DNA of 64,000 bases from JANMES01 sp038329865 (GCA_038329865.1 JBBQNK010000001.1:1-64000), one strand, 5' to 3'; counted from the first letter of the stretch, positions 31,335-40,480 are shown. Numbers and translations are program-made. The notes: generated by a model not told the origin, from the sequence alone.

Positions 31335-34325
31335 ATGAATCGAGGCATATTGGCTGAAGGGTTACGTGACGCACTGCGTCTGCAGAAAAAGCGTCGCGAA
31401 GCGCGGCACGTGCTGGTATCGGCGATCGAATGTCTGGAAAGCCGTGTGCTGATGTCGGTCACCACCAACATCACCGGCGAAACCGCCGACCGCGGCGTGT
31501 ACAGCGACGGAACGCTCCCTTTCATTGCCGGCCAGACCCAGCGCGTGGGAGATAACGGGACGAACACGCTGGAAAACGTCTACGTCACGCCGTTCAAGCT
31601 CCCCGCCCTGCCGACCGGCGCGGTCATCACCTCGGCCAACGTGGCGTTTCAACTGCAGGGGGTTAGCAACGGCGCTTCCATCTCCGGCGGGGCCGACGTG
31701 TATGGGCTCGGCTACCGCACCACCAACACCGTGCTCTCGACCGACTACTTCGAAGGCGCGTACAACACCGATGCCACCGACGCGACCGCGATCATGAACA
31801 ACTTCGCGATCAAGACCACGCCGGCCGGCTCGCTCACGCTGGATAGCGGCGGGCAGACTTCACTGGCGAGCTACCTCACAGCCCAATACGCTGCCGGCGC
31901 GGCTGCGAATAATTTCGTCTTCCTCCGCATCAACGCTGAATCCGACCAGATGATTTCGCGCTTCTGGACCTTCTACACCTCCGACAGCACCACCACCGCG
32001 TTCAAGCCGGTGCTCACGTTCACCTATGAGACGGTCCCCACGGCCCCGAGCAATCTCTCGCTCCTGACCACGTCCAACAGCAACATCCAGCTCAACTGGC
32101 AGGACAACTCCAGCAACGAAACGAGCTTCGGCATCGAACGATCGACCAACGGCGTGACCTTCACCTCCGCCGGAACCGTCGGCGCGAACGTCACCACCTT
32201 CACCGACTCCGGGCTGTCGGCCGACACCACCTACTACTATCGCGTGTTCGCGACCAATAGCGGCGTGAACTCCGCGCCCACGGCCGTGCAGTCGGATACG
32301 ACGATTCCCACCTTCACGCACACGCTGTGGGTCGATAAGTCGTTCGCCGGCACGAGCACTGGTACGTTCCTCGCGCCGTACAAGACGATCGCGTCGGCCA
32401 TCACCGCCAGCGTCTCCGGCGACGGCGTGGTGATCCGCGGCGGGACTTATACTGAAACCGCCGCACCCAAGACCGGCACTACGCTCATGAGTGAATCCAA
32501 CGAGCGCGTGATTCTCTCCGGCTTCGGCGCCATCTCCGGGTGGACGTTAGTTTCCGGCAATTTGTACACCACCACGGTGAACTTCAACCCCACCACGCTT
32601 TATGTGAATAACTCGCCGCAGGATCTTTCCCGCTCCCCCAATGAAGGGTGGTACGACGGCGAAACGGTGGTTCAGGACACCGTCGCCAAAACCGCAACCA
32701 TTACCGACGTCGCCCACCTTGCGGGCATTCCGAGCCTGACCAACGCGTACCTGCAAGTTCACACGGCGGCCGACAACAACTTCCACGGCGCGAAGATCGT
32801 CAGCCACGATACGGTCAACGGCGTGATCGTCGTCAGCACCGTGAGCGGCGGACTGGGCGTGATGGTGAACAACGACCGTTACATCATCAAAAACACGCTC
32901 AACCTGCTCGACCGCGACGGGGAATGGGCGTCGATCGACGCCGGCGGCGGAAACTTCAATCTCTACTTCCGCACCGCCAACGTCGCCGACCTGTCGGCCA
33001 CCCAGTACCGCAAGACCGGCAGCCAGCAGATCAACGTCAGCGGCAAGCAGGACGTTGTGATTCGCGGGCTGGAAGTGAAAGGAAACACCGGCTTCGGAAT
33101 CAACGTCGGCGGCAACTCGAGTAACATCACCATTCGCGACAGCATCTTCCACAACAACGGCAACAACGGAATCAACGTCCGCTACGCCGCCAACATCACC
33201 ACCAGCCACAACATCGCCACCGGCAACGGCGGCGACGGAATCCTCTACTCCTCCGTCACCGGCGGGCTGCTCGATGGAAATGAAGTCTCCTTCAACACCA
33301 TCGACGGCATGGACATCGTCGGCGACATCAGCGGCAAGCTGCCGACCGATCCGCTCTTCGTCCCCACTACGAACGTCACCGCCAGCAACAACTACATCCA
33401 CCACCAGCTCGGGTACAGCCACTCGGACGGTATTCAGATGTACAACACGGTTCAAAACGTGAAGCTGCTCAACAACTTCCTCACCGCAAACGGGCAGAAC
33501 CTGATGACGGAAGAAGTCGACGGCGGCGAGCTTGGCGGGAATATCTTTAACGGGTCCAACGCCAACAACGTCATCTTCGGGCACAACAATTCCAACAACT
33601 GGAACATTCACAACAACACGATCACCGCGTCCGGCGGTTCGCCGTACAACTTTACCGGCACGGGCTATACCGTGAATGAAAACATCACGATTGAGCAGGT
33701 GGCCATTCCGTCGGTCACCGGCAACGTGTACAGCGGCGACCGCAATCTCTACTACGCCCCTGGCGGATACCTCATCCGCACGACCACGCCTTCCAAGGGA
33801 TACACCACCGTCGCCGCCTTCACCGCCGACTACCCCGGCAAGGACGCCAACTCCGCCGCCGGCGATCCGCTGTTCGCCAATGCATCGAGTGTCGATGCGA
33901 CGTACTTGGAGAATTGGTCGCTCTCCACCGCCAACACGTTTTACGTCCACAGCGTGGCCAACTTCGCCGTCGGCGATCACATCCAGATCAACGACGACGG
34001 CGTGGTGCGAACGGTGACGGCCGTCAATACCACGCTCAAGACCATCACGTTCGACGTCGCCATACCCGGCAAGCCGATCGGCCAGTTCTTCAATATCGAG
34101 AACTGGAAGACCAAGACGAACTTCAACTACGATTTCACGTTGGCGACAGGCAGCCCGGGCAAAACGCTCGGCGCAACCGGCGGCCCGGTCGGTTCGACCG
34201 TCAACGCCGCCAACTACATCGCCGGCGATTTCAACGGCGACGGCAAACGAGATTTGCCGACGTTCTTCTCCGACATCGCGATCGGACTCCCAAGCCCGAC
34301 GTACTGGGTGCCCCCGTCGTACTGA
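31335..34325 (+). CDS. Large secreted protein: LEPR-XLL motif, DNRLRE-like, FnIII and beta-helix domains
   Basis: From ATG 31335 (ribosome site AAGGAG) the protein has 996 residues. LESRVLMS at 34-41 matches the planctomycete LEPR-XLL export signature after a basic leader. A DNRLRE-like domain (about 45-230) is followed by a fibronectin type III domain (about 233-323, PTAPSNLSLL...TYYYRVFATNSG) and a right-handed beta-helix (about 330-800, repeats such as GFGINVGGNSSNITIRDSIFHNNG). The C-terminus contains GDFNGDGKRD, a dockerin/EF-hand-like calcium loop. It is probably an extracellular polysaccharide-binding or -degrading protein; no catalytic residues can be assigned. It ends at a strong terminator. 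Confidence 0.87.
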   Translation: MNRGILAEGLRDALRLQKKRREARHVLVSAIECLESRVLMSVTTNITGETADRGVYSDGTLPFIAGQTQRVGDNGTNTLENVYVTPFKLPALPTGAVITSANVAFQLQGVSNGASISGGADVYGLGYRTTNTVLSTDYFEGAYNTDATDATAIMNNFAIKTTPAGSLTLDSGGQTSLASYLTAQYAAGAAANNFVFLRINAESDQMISRFWTFYTSDSTTTAFKPVLTFTYETVPTAPSNLSLLTTSNSNIQLNWQDNSSNETSFGIERSTNGVTFTSAGTVGANVTTFTDSGLSADTTYYYRVFATNSGVNSAPTAVQSDTTIPTFTHTLWVDKSFAGTSTGTFLAPYKTIASAITASVSGDGVVIRGGTYTETAAPKTGTTLMSESNERVILSGFGAISGWTLVSGNLYTTTVNFNPTTLYVNNSPQDLSRSPNEGWYDGETVVQDTVAKTATITDVAHLAGIPSLTNAYLQVHTAADNNFHGAKIVSHDTVNGVIVVSTVSGGLGVMVNNDRYIIKNTLNLLDRDGEWASIDAGGGNFNLYFRTANVADLSATQYRKTGSQQINVSGKQDVVIRGLEVKGNTGFGINVGGNSSNITIRDSIFHNNGNNGINVRYAANITTSHNIATGNGGDGILYSSVTGGLLDGNEVSFNTIDGMDIVGDISGKLPTDPLFVPTTNVTASNNYIHHQLGYSHSDGIQMYNTVQNVKLLNNFLTANGQNLMTEEVDGGELGGNIFNGSNANNVIFGHNNSNNWNIHNNTITASGGSPYNFTGTGYTVNENITIEQVAIPSVTGNVYSGDRNLYYAPGGYLIRTTTPSKGYTTVAAFTADYPGKDANSAAGDPLFANASSVDATYLENWSLSTANTFYVHSVANFAVGDHIQINDDGVVRTVTAVNTTLKTITFDVAIPGKPIGQFFNIENWKTKTNFNYDFTLATGSPGKTLGATGGPVGSTVNAANYIAGDFNGDGKRDLPTFFSDIAIGLPSPTYWVPPSY

Positions 34326-34349
34326 TTAGCTAAACGTCCGGCGTAAGCG

Positions 34350-34394
34350 ACGAACGAAGTGAGTGACCACAATCACTCACTTCGTTCGTTTTTT
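34350..34394 (+). terminator. Strong intrinsic terminator of the secreted beta-helix gene
   Basis: A perfect 17-bp stem (34350-34366 with 34373-34389, loop CCACAA) is followed by six T and CTT. It begins 25 bases after the stop codon. Confidence 0.9.
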
Positions 34395-34426
34395 CTTGTG
34401 AAAGAAACTATCGCGCTTCGCGCTTT

Positions 34427-34501
34427 GTCATTCTGAGGTACTCCGAAGAATCTAGCGTCATGCGCGGTCAGGCTAGATCCTTCGGAGTACCTCAGGATGA
34501 C
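34427..34501. repeat. GTCATCCTGAGGTAC-family inverted repeat
   Basis: GTCATTCTGAGGTACTCCGA and TCGGAGTACCTCAGGATGAC are the arms. The right arm overlaps the 3' end of the minus-strand gene at 34473 and supplies its last codons and stop. Confidence 0.85.
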
Positions 34502-34997
34502 CAGGCGCGCGATGCAAAATTTCCTCGCGAGCCAACAGAACCGGAAATCCACGCGGCGTTCGGCGGAAATTTCGGACGATCCAAAACGAAGGTAAGAACG
34601 CCGAGAGGACCAGCGGGTAAAACAGACTGACCTCAAGTGTCCAAAGCACCAAACCGTTCGGCCAAGTGACACATCGGTAGTAGACGCCAGCGCGTTCCTC
34701 ACCGGACTCAAAGCTGTGAGGGGCGTTCGGATTCGCCGGAGCAGGAGCACCGTTCGCCAGCGGCGGGCTTGAGACTGAATACGTGCAACCGGTACACGGT
34801 CCGTATACAGCGAGATTGAAGAAAACAAGCCGCACGTTCTCGTCGCGACCGGAAAAGCTCGCATGGAAACGCGACCCAAGGCTCACAAATTTTTTCCAGG
34901 GATCTGCGCCCCCCGCCGATGGCCACGCGATCACGATCGTCGCGAACAAAATCGTCGAGAACGCCGCGGCAAGGTTGAAGAAGCGAGGGCGCGGCAT
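34473..34997 (-). CDS. Two-TM exported-domain protein with repeat-encoded C-terminus
   Basis: The 174-residue protein has an N-terminal helix (FFNLAAAFSTILFATIVIAW), an outer domain with YGPCTGCTYSVSSPP, and a second helix (EVSLFYPLVLSAFLPSFWIVRNFRR) followed by a short cytoplasmic tail. This N-helix/outer domain/C-helix plan with a basic end is common in planctomycetes and shared with 46728-47198; the function is unknown. The last residues (GHPEVLRRI) are translated from the GTCATCCTGAGG repeat, so the original stop may have been lost when the repeat arrived. Confidence 0.65.
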   Translation of the reverse strand: MPRPRFFNLAAAFSTILFATIVIAWPSAGGADPWKKFVSLGSRFHASFSGRDENVRLVFFNLAVYGPCTGCTYSVSSPPLANGAPAPANPNAPHSFESGEERAGVYYRCVTWPNGLVLWTLEVSLFYPLVLSAFLPSFWIVRNFRRTPRGFPVLLAREEILHRAPGHPEVLRRI

Positions 34998-35057
34998 GGT
35001 GAAGTATTCGTAACGTCCACCTCGGCGAACGCGACGGACCGCATTGCCACTCCGCCG

Positions 35058-35432
35058 CTAATGCCACCATCGATCCTTCTGGCCGATCTTGGCGGTCGAT
35101 AAATTCCACATCGCCCACGTGTCGCAGGACAGCGCCAGCAGGCAGAGCAACAGCATCACCACCAACATTCTCCGGCCGCCAAGTCCCCAGCGTCGCAAAT
35201 GGGGAACGGAGGCGATCACGAAACAGGCCGATATCCCCGCCAGCAACAGCGTGCCGCCGCGTTCGTCGCTCAGTTGGCCGATGTCGTGATACTGCATCGA
35301 CTTCATTGCCGCCGCGACGCCCGCCAGCAGCGCGAGGAACGGCGCAAGGCGCGATTCGTCCATTGCCCTTCGCGGCGAGCCGGCCGGCGTGTTTTCAACA
35401 AGAGGCGGTTTGACGTGCGGATCGGGCTTCAC
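35058..35432 (-). CDS. Small membrane protein of unknown function
   Basis: The 124-residue protein has a polar start (PHVKPPLVENTPAGSPRRAMDESR) and three hydrophobic segments (LAPFLALLAGVAAAMKSM, GGTLLLAGISACFVIASV and RRMLVVMLLLCLLALSCDTWAMW). No family is recognised. It lies 60 bases upstream of the 34473 gene on the same strand. The upstream 160 bases (35433-35593) separate it from the divergent secreted-protein gene. Confidence 0.6.
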   Translation of the reverse strand: MKPDPHVKPPLVENTPAGSPRRAMDESRLAPFLALLAGVAAAMKSMQYHDIGQLSDERGGTLLLAGISACFVIASVPHLRRWGLGGRRMLVVMLLLCLLALSCDTWAMWNLSTAKIGQKDRWWH

Positions 35433-35593
35433 AAAACTCCTGCTTTTCCCAGTTCGCCACGCTAGTTAAAATCGCCGCCGACGCAACGTATCCCCTGGTT
35501 TGGTGGTCTCTGAGCAGTTTGATACAATGCTATAGCAAGCGCTTGATGTTCGATGCGTTTTCCGCCCTGCTGGACAAATAAGGATTCTCGCTC

Positions 35594-37603
35594 ATGAAGA
35601 TAAGCTTTCGCGCCCTAACCTGCTTCGCATTCGTTGCCATCCTCTGCGTCGCCGGCCATCGGTCGCTGGCGGCGGACGGGGCGATTTCGGTGGAGGTTCC
35701 CGCCTCCAAACCGTCGCGGCCGGCGAACTTCGACTGGAAATTCACCTCCGGCAACGGCGCGGCGCCGCAGATCGGGCAGTTCGCGTGTGGAAGCTACTGG
35801 GTCGCGCCGGCCGAGGGCGATGCCGGCGTGATCCTCGTCTCGCTCACCAGCCCAGCCGGGCAGGAATTGCTCACCTGCGACGCCGACCCGATCACCGAAA
35901 AAATGGGCCTGCTCAGCGGTAAGAATCACTACGGCAACTACGACGCGGCCGAGAACGTTCTGCCGAACCTGCCGCTCACGCTTAAGCCTGCCGACGACTC
36001 CTGCGTCTCGCTCGTCGCCGCGATGCAGCGTGACGAAGCCGCCGAGAGCAAAGGCGGCACCGCCGCGATCGTCGGCGAAGTGGCCGACGCGTATTGCGTT
36101 GTCACCGTCATGCCCAAAGCCCCGAAAGACGGCGGCAAGAACATGATCCGCCCGAACATTACCGGCGCTCACAAGGAATTCCTCACTTGGGACGATTTCG
36201 ATCTCACGCGCTTGTCGAAGATTGATTTCATCAAAGGCCGCACCGCCGAGGGATGGGCCGGGGCGCGAATCCGCTGGAGCCACTCGACGGAAATCTTCGG
36301 CATGTCGGCAGAGGTTCAAACCGCCAAGCGCGGCATTCAGCTGGCGAAATTTTCCGAAGGCGGGCGGGCCTTCCGAGCGGCGCTGCTCGTCTCGAACTAC
36401 GCCTCCGGCACGGCGAGAGAATTCAACGGCGACCTGCTCGCGACGTTTTCGGCGGAAAATAATCTTGAGGACATGAAACCCGCGCTCGCGGCGATGATCG
36501 GCTACGGGCTGGACATCTACCACGCCCGCTACGACTACGGCACGAATGCCCGCAAGGCGTGGTCGAGCGGCGCGGGGCAATCGCTCGGGCAATTCCTCCC
36601 GCCGGTGTTCGCAGCGGCTCTGCTTCGCGACGAGACCAAGGCCAATCAGCTGCGGAATGTCGCCGTCACCAATCACGGCGCCGACTCCGGCGAGCTCGGC
36701 CCGCAGGAATTGCGGCAGCTCACCCGCGGCACGACCGGCGTGCTGCTCTGGGGCGACGGCACGCCGATCAAACGAACCGACGGCGCCAAGGGCTCCATGC
36801 TCGAGCAAGACTGGCGCTACTGGGGCGAGTTCGTCGCCGACAAGTGCTACGACGGCTACGAAGGCAAGGGCAATCCCAACCAGGGCCAGAAAACCGCCGC
36901 CGATCCGTACGGGTACATCGACGGTCCGGCCGGTATGCCAGGAACGAACTACATGAGCGTTTCGCTCGGCGGGTTCCGCTCGTTCGCGGCGGCAGAAATC
37001 CTCATGCCGGCGATCCGCAGCGTCGTGAACAGCGATGATCCGATCGAATACGTCGACCGCATCACCCGCCACGGGCTGTGGACTTCACCCGACCCGGTGG
37101 CCGTGCCTGCGAAAGTAGATCGCGAAACCGCCAAGCTCTGGTGGGGCGCCACCGGTGTTGCGGAATGGCAAAAAACCTGGGGCGTTCGCCCGGACGACGT
37201 TCGCTTCGCCATCGAAGACGGTGTCGGTCGATTCAAGAGCCTTAACGGCCGCAAATTCAAAGGCGGCTACGAGTCCAACGAGGCGCTGAGCAACTGGGAC
37301 AAGATCATCGCGCTCTACAACGGCCCGAAGTTTGAAGACAACGCCGTCCCGCTCGGCACGGTCGTTGCGCCGGAAATCATCATCGTCCCCGGCGACAAGC
37401 CGCAGGCGTACATCACGTGCCCGACGATCGACGCGAAAATCCATTACACCGTGGACGGCACCGTCCCCACCGCCGAAAGCCCAGTGTACGACGGCAAGCC
37501 GATCGACATTGACGCAAAGGCAAAGGTGCAGGCATTTGCGGAACTGGAAGGCAAGAAGCCGAGCGCGATTCGCAGCAAGAGCGTGCCGCCGGCGTTGAAG
37601 TGA
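35594..37603 (+). CDS. Secreted protein of unknown function with chitobiase-type C-terminal domain
   Basis: The 669-residue protein has a signal peptide (MKISFRALTCFAFVAILCVAGHRSLAA). Most of it (about 30-580) matches nothing I recognise; it is rich in aromatic and Gly residues (YGLDIYHARYDYGTNARKAW, DPYGYIDGPAGMPGTNYMS), which fits a carbohydrate-active protein. The end (about 595-665, PGDKPQAYITCPTIDAKIHY, TVDGTVPTAESPVYDG) matches the CHB_HEX_C_1-type domain of sugar-processing enzymes. It may act on or bind polysaccharide outside the cell. The next gene also encodes a secreted protein, separated by a two-copy repeat element. Confidence 0.75.
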   Translation: MKISFRALTCFAFVAILCVAGHRSLAADGAISVEVPASKPSRPANFDWKFTSGNGAAPQIGQFACGSYWVAPAEGDAGVILVSLTSPAGQELLTCDADPITEKMGLLSGKNHYGNYDAAENVLPNLPLTLKPADDSCVSLVAAMQRDEAAESKGGTAAIVGEVADAYCVVTVMPKAPKDGGKNMIRPNITGAHKEFLTWDDFDLTRLSKIDFIKGRTAEGWAGARIRWSHSTEIFGMSAEVQTAKRGIQLAKFSEGGRAFRAALLVSNYASGTAREFNGDLLATFSAENNLEDMKPALAAMIGYGLDIYHARYDYGTNARKAWSSGAGQSLGQFLPPVFAAALLRDETKANQLRNVAVTNHGADSGELGPQELRQLTRGTTGVLLWGDGTPIKRTDGAKGSMLEQDWRYWGEFVADKCYDGYEGKGNPNQGQKTAADPYGYIDGPAGMPGTNYMSVSLGGFRSFAAAEILMPAIRSVVNSDDPIEYVDRITRHGLWTSPDPVAVPAKVDRETAKLWWGATGVAEWQKTWGVRPDDVRFAIEDGVGRFKSLNGRKFKGGYESNEALSNWDKIIALYNGPKFEDNAVPLGTVVAPEIIIVPGDKPQAYITCPTIDAKIHYTVDGTVPTAESPVYDGKPIDIDAKAKVQAFAELEGKKPSAIRSKSVPPALK

Positions 37604-37615
37604 TGTGACTGACTT

Positions 37616-37744
37616 CTGTTCCTCTCCCGGTACGCCGGGAGAGGGTAGGGTGAGGGTTCTGCCGAGATACGAATCGCGTGTCGGAATTGCGACAGAACCC
37701 TCATCCCCCCTTCTCCCGGAATACCGGGAGAAGGAGTAAGAGCC
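37616..37744. repeat. CTCTCCCGGTACGCCGGGAGAG cruciform element, copy 1
   Basis: Two small palindromes (CTCTCCCGGTACGCCGGGAG and CTTCTCCCGGAATACCGGGAG) flank inverted arms GGGTGAGGGTTCTG and CAGAACCCTCATCCC. The approximately 125-bp element is repeated at 48582-48706 with a different centre. Both copies end in GAGTAAGA and lie directly upstream of a gene for a secreted protein. Confidence 0.88.
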
Positions 37745-37766
37745 GTGAAGTCGAAATGAGCGATCC

Positions 37767-38546
37767 ATGATGAACGCAAAATTCCTCTTGCGCGCCCTCA
37801 TCGTCACGATCTCCCTTGCGGCCCTCGCCGCGCCGGTGATCGCCGAGCGCACGTTTTACTGGTCGATGGAAACCGACAAGGCCGACGTCGTGCCGGCTGG
37901 GTCGGATGATTCGCCGTTCTACTACCCGCCGAAGCTAACCAAGATCACCGACGCCCAGGCCCACGAAGGCAAGCACGCGCTCGACGTCTCCGGCAAGTGG
38001 CGGGCGGCCACGTTCGACAACCCGACCAACGAAGACTGCTGGGCCAATCCGAAGCAGGGAGCGATCCGATTCTGGTGGAAATACACCGGCAAGCCGTCGG
38101 CGGGAATGCTGTTCCAACTGACCGGGAAATCGTCCATCAAAGCGCTCGACACCAACGACGGCCTGGGCGTGAAAATCAAAAGCGACAAGGAACTGACGCT
38201 CGGCTACGGCTGGAAGGGATCGACGGAGTCGACGATCATCCGCTTCCACCCCGCCAAGGCGTTCGAGCCCGATCACTGGTACCAGGTGACAGCCAAGTGG
38301 AACACCGAAATCGCGCCGCACCTCTCGCTGCAGGTCGACGACGCCAAACCCGCCACCGGCGGCGCGAAGCCGGGCGAAACGGGCTGCAAAACCTGGCACC
38401 AAATCCTGATCGGCAACGACACGACCAATGCGCCCGAGGGTTTGTTCATCGACGATTTCGAAATCTGGAACGACGCCGCAATGACCGGCCCGGCGACGAA
38501 GCCGACGACGCGCGAAGCGATGAAATCGCCGACGAAGAGCGAGTAG
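37767..38546 (+). CDS. Secreted beta-sandwich (LamG-like) protein
   Basis: The 259-residue protein has a signal peptide (MMNAKFLLRALIVTISLAALAAPVIA) and a jelly-roll-like middle: HEGKHALDVSGKWRAATF, GAIRFWWKYTGKP, PDHWYQVTAKWNTEIAPHLSLQVDD and LFIDDFEIWND. This is the pattern of concanavalin-A/LamG-like ligand-binding domains. The C-terminal tail ATKPTTREAMKSPTKSE is low complexity. It probably binds carbohydrate in the envelope; no catalytic residues are evident. Confidence 0.72.
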   Translation: MMNAKFLLRALIVTISLAALAAPVIAERTFYWSMETDKADVVPAGSDDSPFYYPPKLTKITDAQAHEGKHALDVSGKWRAATFDNPTNEDCWANPKQGAIRFWWKYTGKPSAGMLFQLTGKSSIKALDTNDGLGVKIKSDKELTLGYGWKGSTESTIIRFHPAKAFEPDHWYQVTAKWNTEIAPHLSLQVDDAKPATGGAKPGETGCKTWHQILIGNDTTNAPEGLFIDDFEIWNDAAMTGPATKPTTREAMKSPTKSE

Positions 38547-38579
38547 ACTGAATCGAAGTTGGTAGTGGTTTTGCATTCC

Positions 38580-38646
38580 GTGGCATGGGCGGCTCGCCCA
38601 TGATTTCCGAGGGAATGCCAAGACACGGGCGGGCCGCCTGTGCCAC
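38580..38646. repeat. GGGCGGCTCGCCC / GGGCGGGCCGCCC repeat, copy 3
   Basis: GTGGCATGGGCGGCTCGCCC...GGGCGGGCCGCCTGTGCCAC, with one base that breaks the right palindrome. It lies 33 bases after the secreted LamG-like gene. Confidence 0.85.
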
Positions 38647-38697
38647 GAAATTTGGGTGGCCCGAGACTGACCTGACAAACATATTTCGGAGCGATAA

Positions 38698-39774
38698 GTG
38701 CTGATCGACTGCGACGTTCATCAATGGCCGGCCGACGTGAAGAAGCGGCTGGTGCCGTACCTCGCCGAGCCGTACCGCAGCGAGGTGGCGGAGTACGATC
38801 TGCGCACGCTCGCGTCGGGCATTCGCTTCGAGCACGGCGGGATGCGGTGGGACTCCATCGGCCCGAACGGCGAGCGCGGCGGCGTCGATCCGAACTGGAC
38901 CGCCAGGCAACTGCTCGACAAGTACGGCCATCGCTTCGCGCTGCTCAGCGGCAACCAGGGTCCGCTCGCGGGCCATCCTGATCCGGACTACCAAGCCGCC
39001 ATCGCCGCGGGATTGAACGATTTCGCCATCGCCGAATGGCTGACCGCCGACGAGCGTTACCGGCTGGGCATTCAAGTCCCCACCGGCGATCCACAACTGG
39101 GCGCGCGCGAAATCGAACGGCTAGCGGATCATCCGAAAGTGATCGCCGCGTGCATCGCCGCGTCGGCCCACCGCATCCCGCTCGGCAACCGCTTCTACTG
39201 GCCGATCTATGAAGCCGCCGAGCGGCACAACCTGCCGCTGCACTTGCACCCGTCGACCACCGCCGTCATCGCCAGCGCCAGCACGCTCCCCAGCGGCATG
39301 GCCACCAACTACCTGCAAAGCCATGTGGCCCATACGCTGTTTTACATGAGCGAGTTGATCAGCCTTATTCTCGAAGGCGTCTTCGAAAAATTCCCGCGGC
39401 TGAAAATCGCGTTCGTCGAAGGGGGAATCTGCTGGCTACCGCACGTGCTGTGGCGGATGGACAAGGAGTTCAAAGCCCTTCGCCAGCAGGCGCCGTTCCT
39501 CAAGCGCCTGCCGAGCGAGTACATCGCCGATCACATTCGCTTCACCACGCAGCCGCTGGAGGAGCCGAAGAAGGTGGAACACCTCGTGCAGATTTTTAAC
39601 ATGGTCGACGCCGACCACATCGTGATGTTCGCCAGCGATTACCCGCACTTCGATTTCGACGAGCCGACGTGCCTGCCGAAACAACTCGGCGAAACCACGA
39701 TCCGGCGGATCCTGCACGATAACGCCTGCGACTTCTTCAACCTGCCGATGCCGGCGAAAATGGGAGTCGCGTGA
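38698..39774 (+). CDS. Amidohydrolase family 2 metal-dependent hydrolase
   Basis: The 358-residue protein has the amidohydrolase-2 plan: the strand-1 motif LIDCDVHQ, a central HNLPLHLHPS, AFVEGGICWLPHVLWRMDKEFK and the late metal ligand FASDYPHFDFDEP. Relatives hydrolyse or decarboxylate aromatic or cyclic substrates at a divalent metal. It starts at GTG 38698 with GGAG eight bases before. It overlaps the Rieske gene by one base (TGATG), so the two are translationally coupled and probably work in one catabolic step. Confidence 0.9.
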   Translation: MLIDCDVHQWPADVKKRLVPYLAEPYRSEVAEYDLRTLASGIRFEHGGMRWDSIGPNGERGGVDPNWTARQLLDKYGHRFALLSGNQGPLAGHPDPDYQAAIAAGLNDFAIAEWLTADERYRLGIQVPTGDPQLGAREIERLADHPKVIAACIAASAHRIPLGNRFYWPIYEAAERHNLPLHLHPSTTAVIASASTLPSGMATNYLQSHVAHTLFYMSELISLILEGVFEKFPRLKIAFVEGGICWLPHVLWRMDKEFKALRQQAPFLKRLPSEYIADHIRFTTQPLEEPKKVEHLVQIFNMVDADHIVMFASDYPHFDFDEPTCLPKQLGETTIRRILHDNACDFFNLPMPAKMGVA

Positions 39775-40127
39775 TGGCCTGGACGACCGCCGCCAAATCG
39801 GCCGACCTGCCGGCGGGAACGTCGCGCATCGTCACGCTCAACGGCAAACAGATCGGCCTGTTCAACGACCGCGGAACGATCCGGGCCGTGCTAAACTTCT
39901 GCCCGCACATGGGCGCGCCGATCTGCCAGGGCGGGAAGATTATTTCCCCGGTGATTTCCGATTCCCCCGGCACGAGCGGCCTGGATTCCGCCCGCCGGGT
40001 GCTGCGCTGTCCGTGGCACCACTGGGAGTTCGATCTGCAATCCGGCAAGGCGCTGGCCAACACGCGCGAGAAGATCAAGCTGTACGCGACGGAGATCCGC
40101 GACGGGGATATTTGGGTGGACGTGTAA
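39774..40127 (+). CDS. Rieske [2Fe-2S] ferredoxin-like protein
   Basis: The 117-residue protein binds a Rieske cluster through CPHMGAPICQGG and CPWHHWEFDLQSGKAL (pattern C-x-H...C-x2-H). It is the size of stand-alone Rieske ferredoxins or small subunits of oxygenase systems, which pass electrons to an oxygenase. An 18-residue loop (KIISPVISDSPGTSGLDS) sits between the two cluster motifs. The ATG overlaps the stop of the amidohydrolase gene. A partner oxygenase is not adjacent. Confidence 0.92.
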   Translation: MAWTTAAKSADLPAGTSRIVTLNGKQIGLFNDRGTIRAVLNFCPHMGAPICQGGKIISPVISDSPGTSGLDSARRVLRCPWHHWEFDLQSGKALANTREKIKLYATEIRDGDIWVDV

Positions 40128-40188
40128 GGTGCGAAGTGATTAACGAGATTGATGGAAATGCCGCAAGCGCAGAAAAGGACTCGTCATC

Positions 40189-40346
40189 CTGAGAGGGTGT
40201 CTAAGAAGTCCCCTGAACGCGATATAAGCGATGTCATCCCGAGGTACTCCGAGGGATCTCGGGATTTCGAGCGGTTTTTGTACTTTCGAGATCCCTCGGA
40301 ATACCTCGGGATGACGGTTAGGGTGACTTCTTAGATACCCTCTCAG
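40189..40346. mobile_element. MITE-like element with 22-bp terminal inverted repeats and nested repeat
   Basis: The 158-bp segment starts CTGAGAGGGTGTCTAAGAAG (arm 40189-40210) and ends with the complementary arm 40325-40346, with one mismatch in 22 bases. Inside lies a full inverted repeat of the GTCATCCCGAGGTAC family (40233-40315). A related solo end (GAGGGTGTCTAAAAAGTCAG) is at 43771. It has no coding capacity. No clear target-site duplication is visible. The rest of the gap 40128-40480 holds nothing recognisable. Confidence 0.6.
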
Positions 40347-40480
40347 AATTACAATATTCGCGAGACATGAACTTTAGAATGAAGCGAAACGGCCGTGCCA
40401 ATGGGCAACAAAAATTATAAATCGAAAGCCGTTAGAATGAGATACCTCCAAACATCGTTCGTTAAAGGAGCAGTCCACCC

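Noticed and set aside
32547..33980. A 477-codon minus-strand frame opposite the LEPR-XLL gene
   Set aside because: Val/Asp/Gly shadow of a Asn/Thr/Gly-rich coding strand; no start signal or domain.
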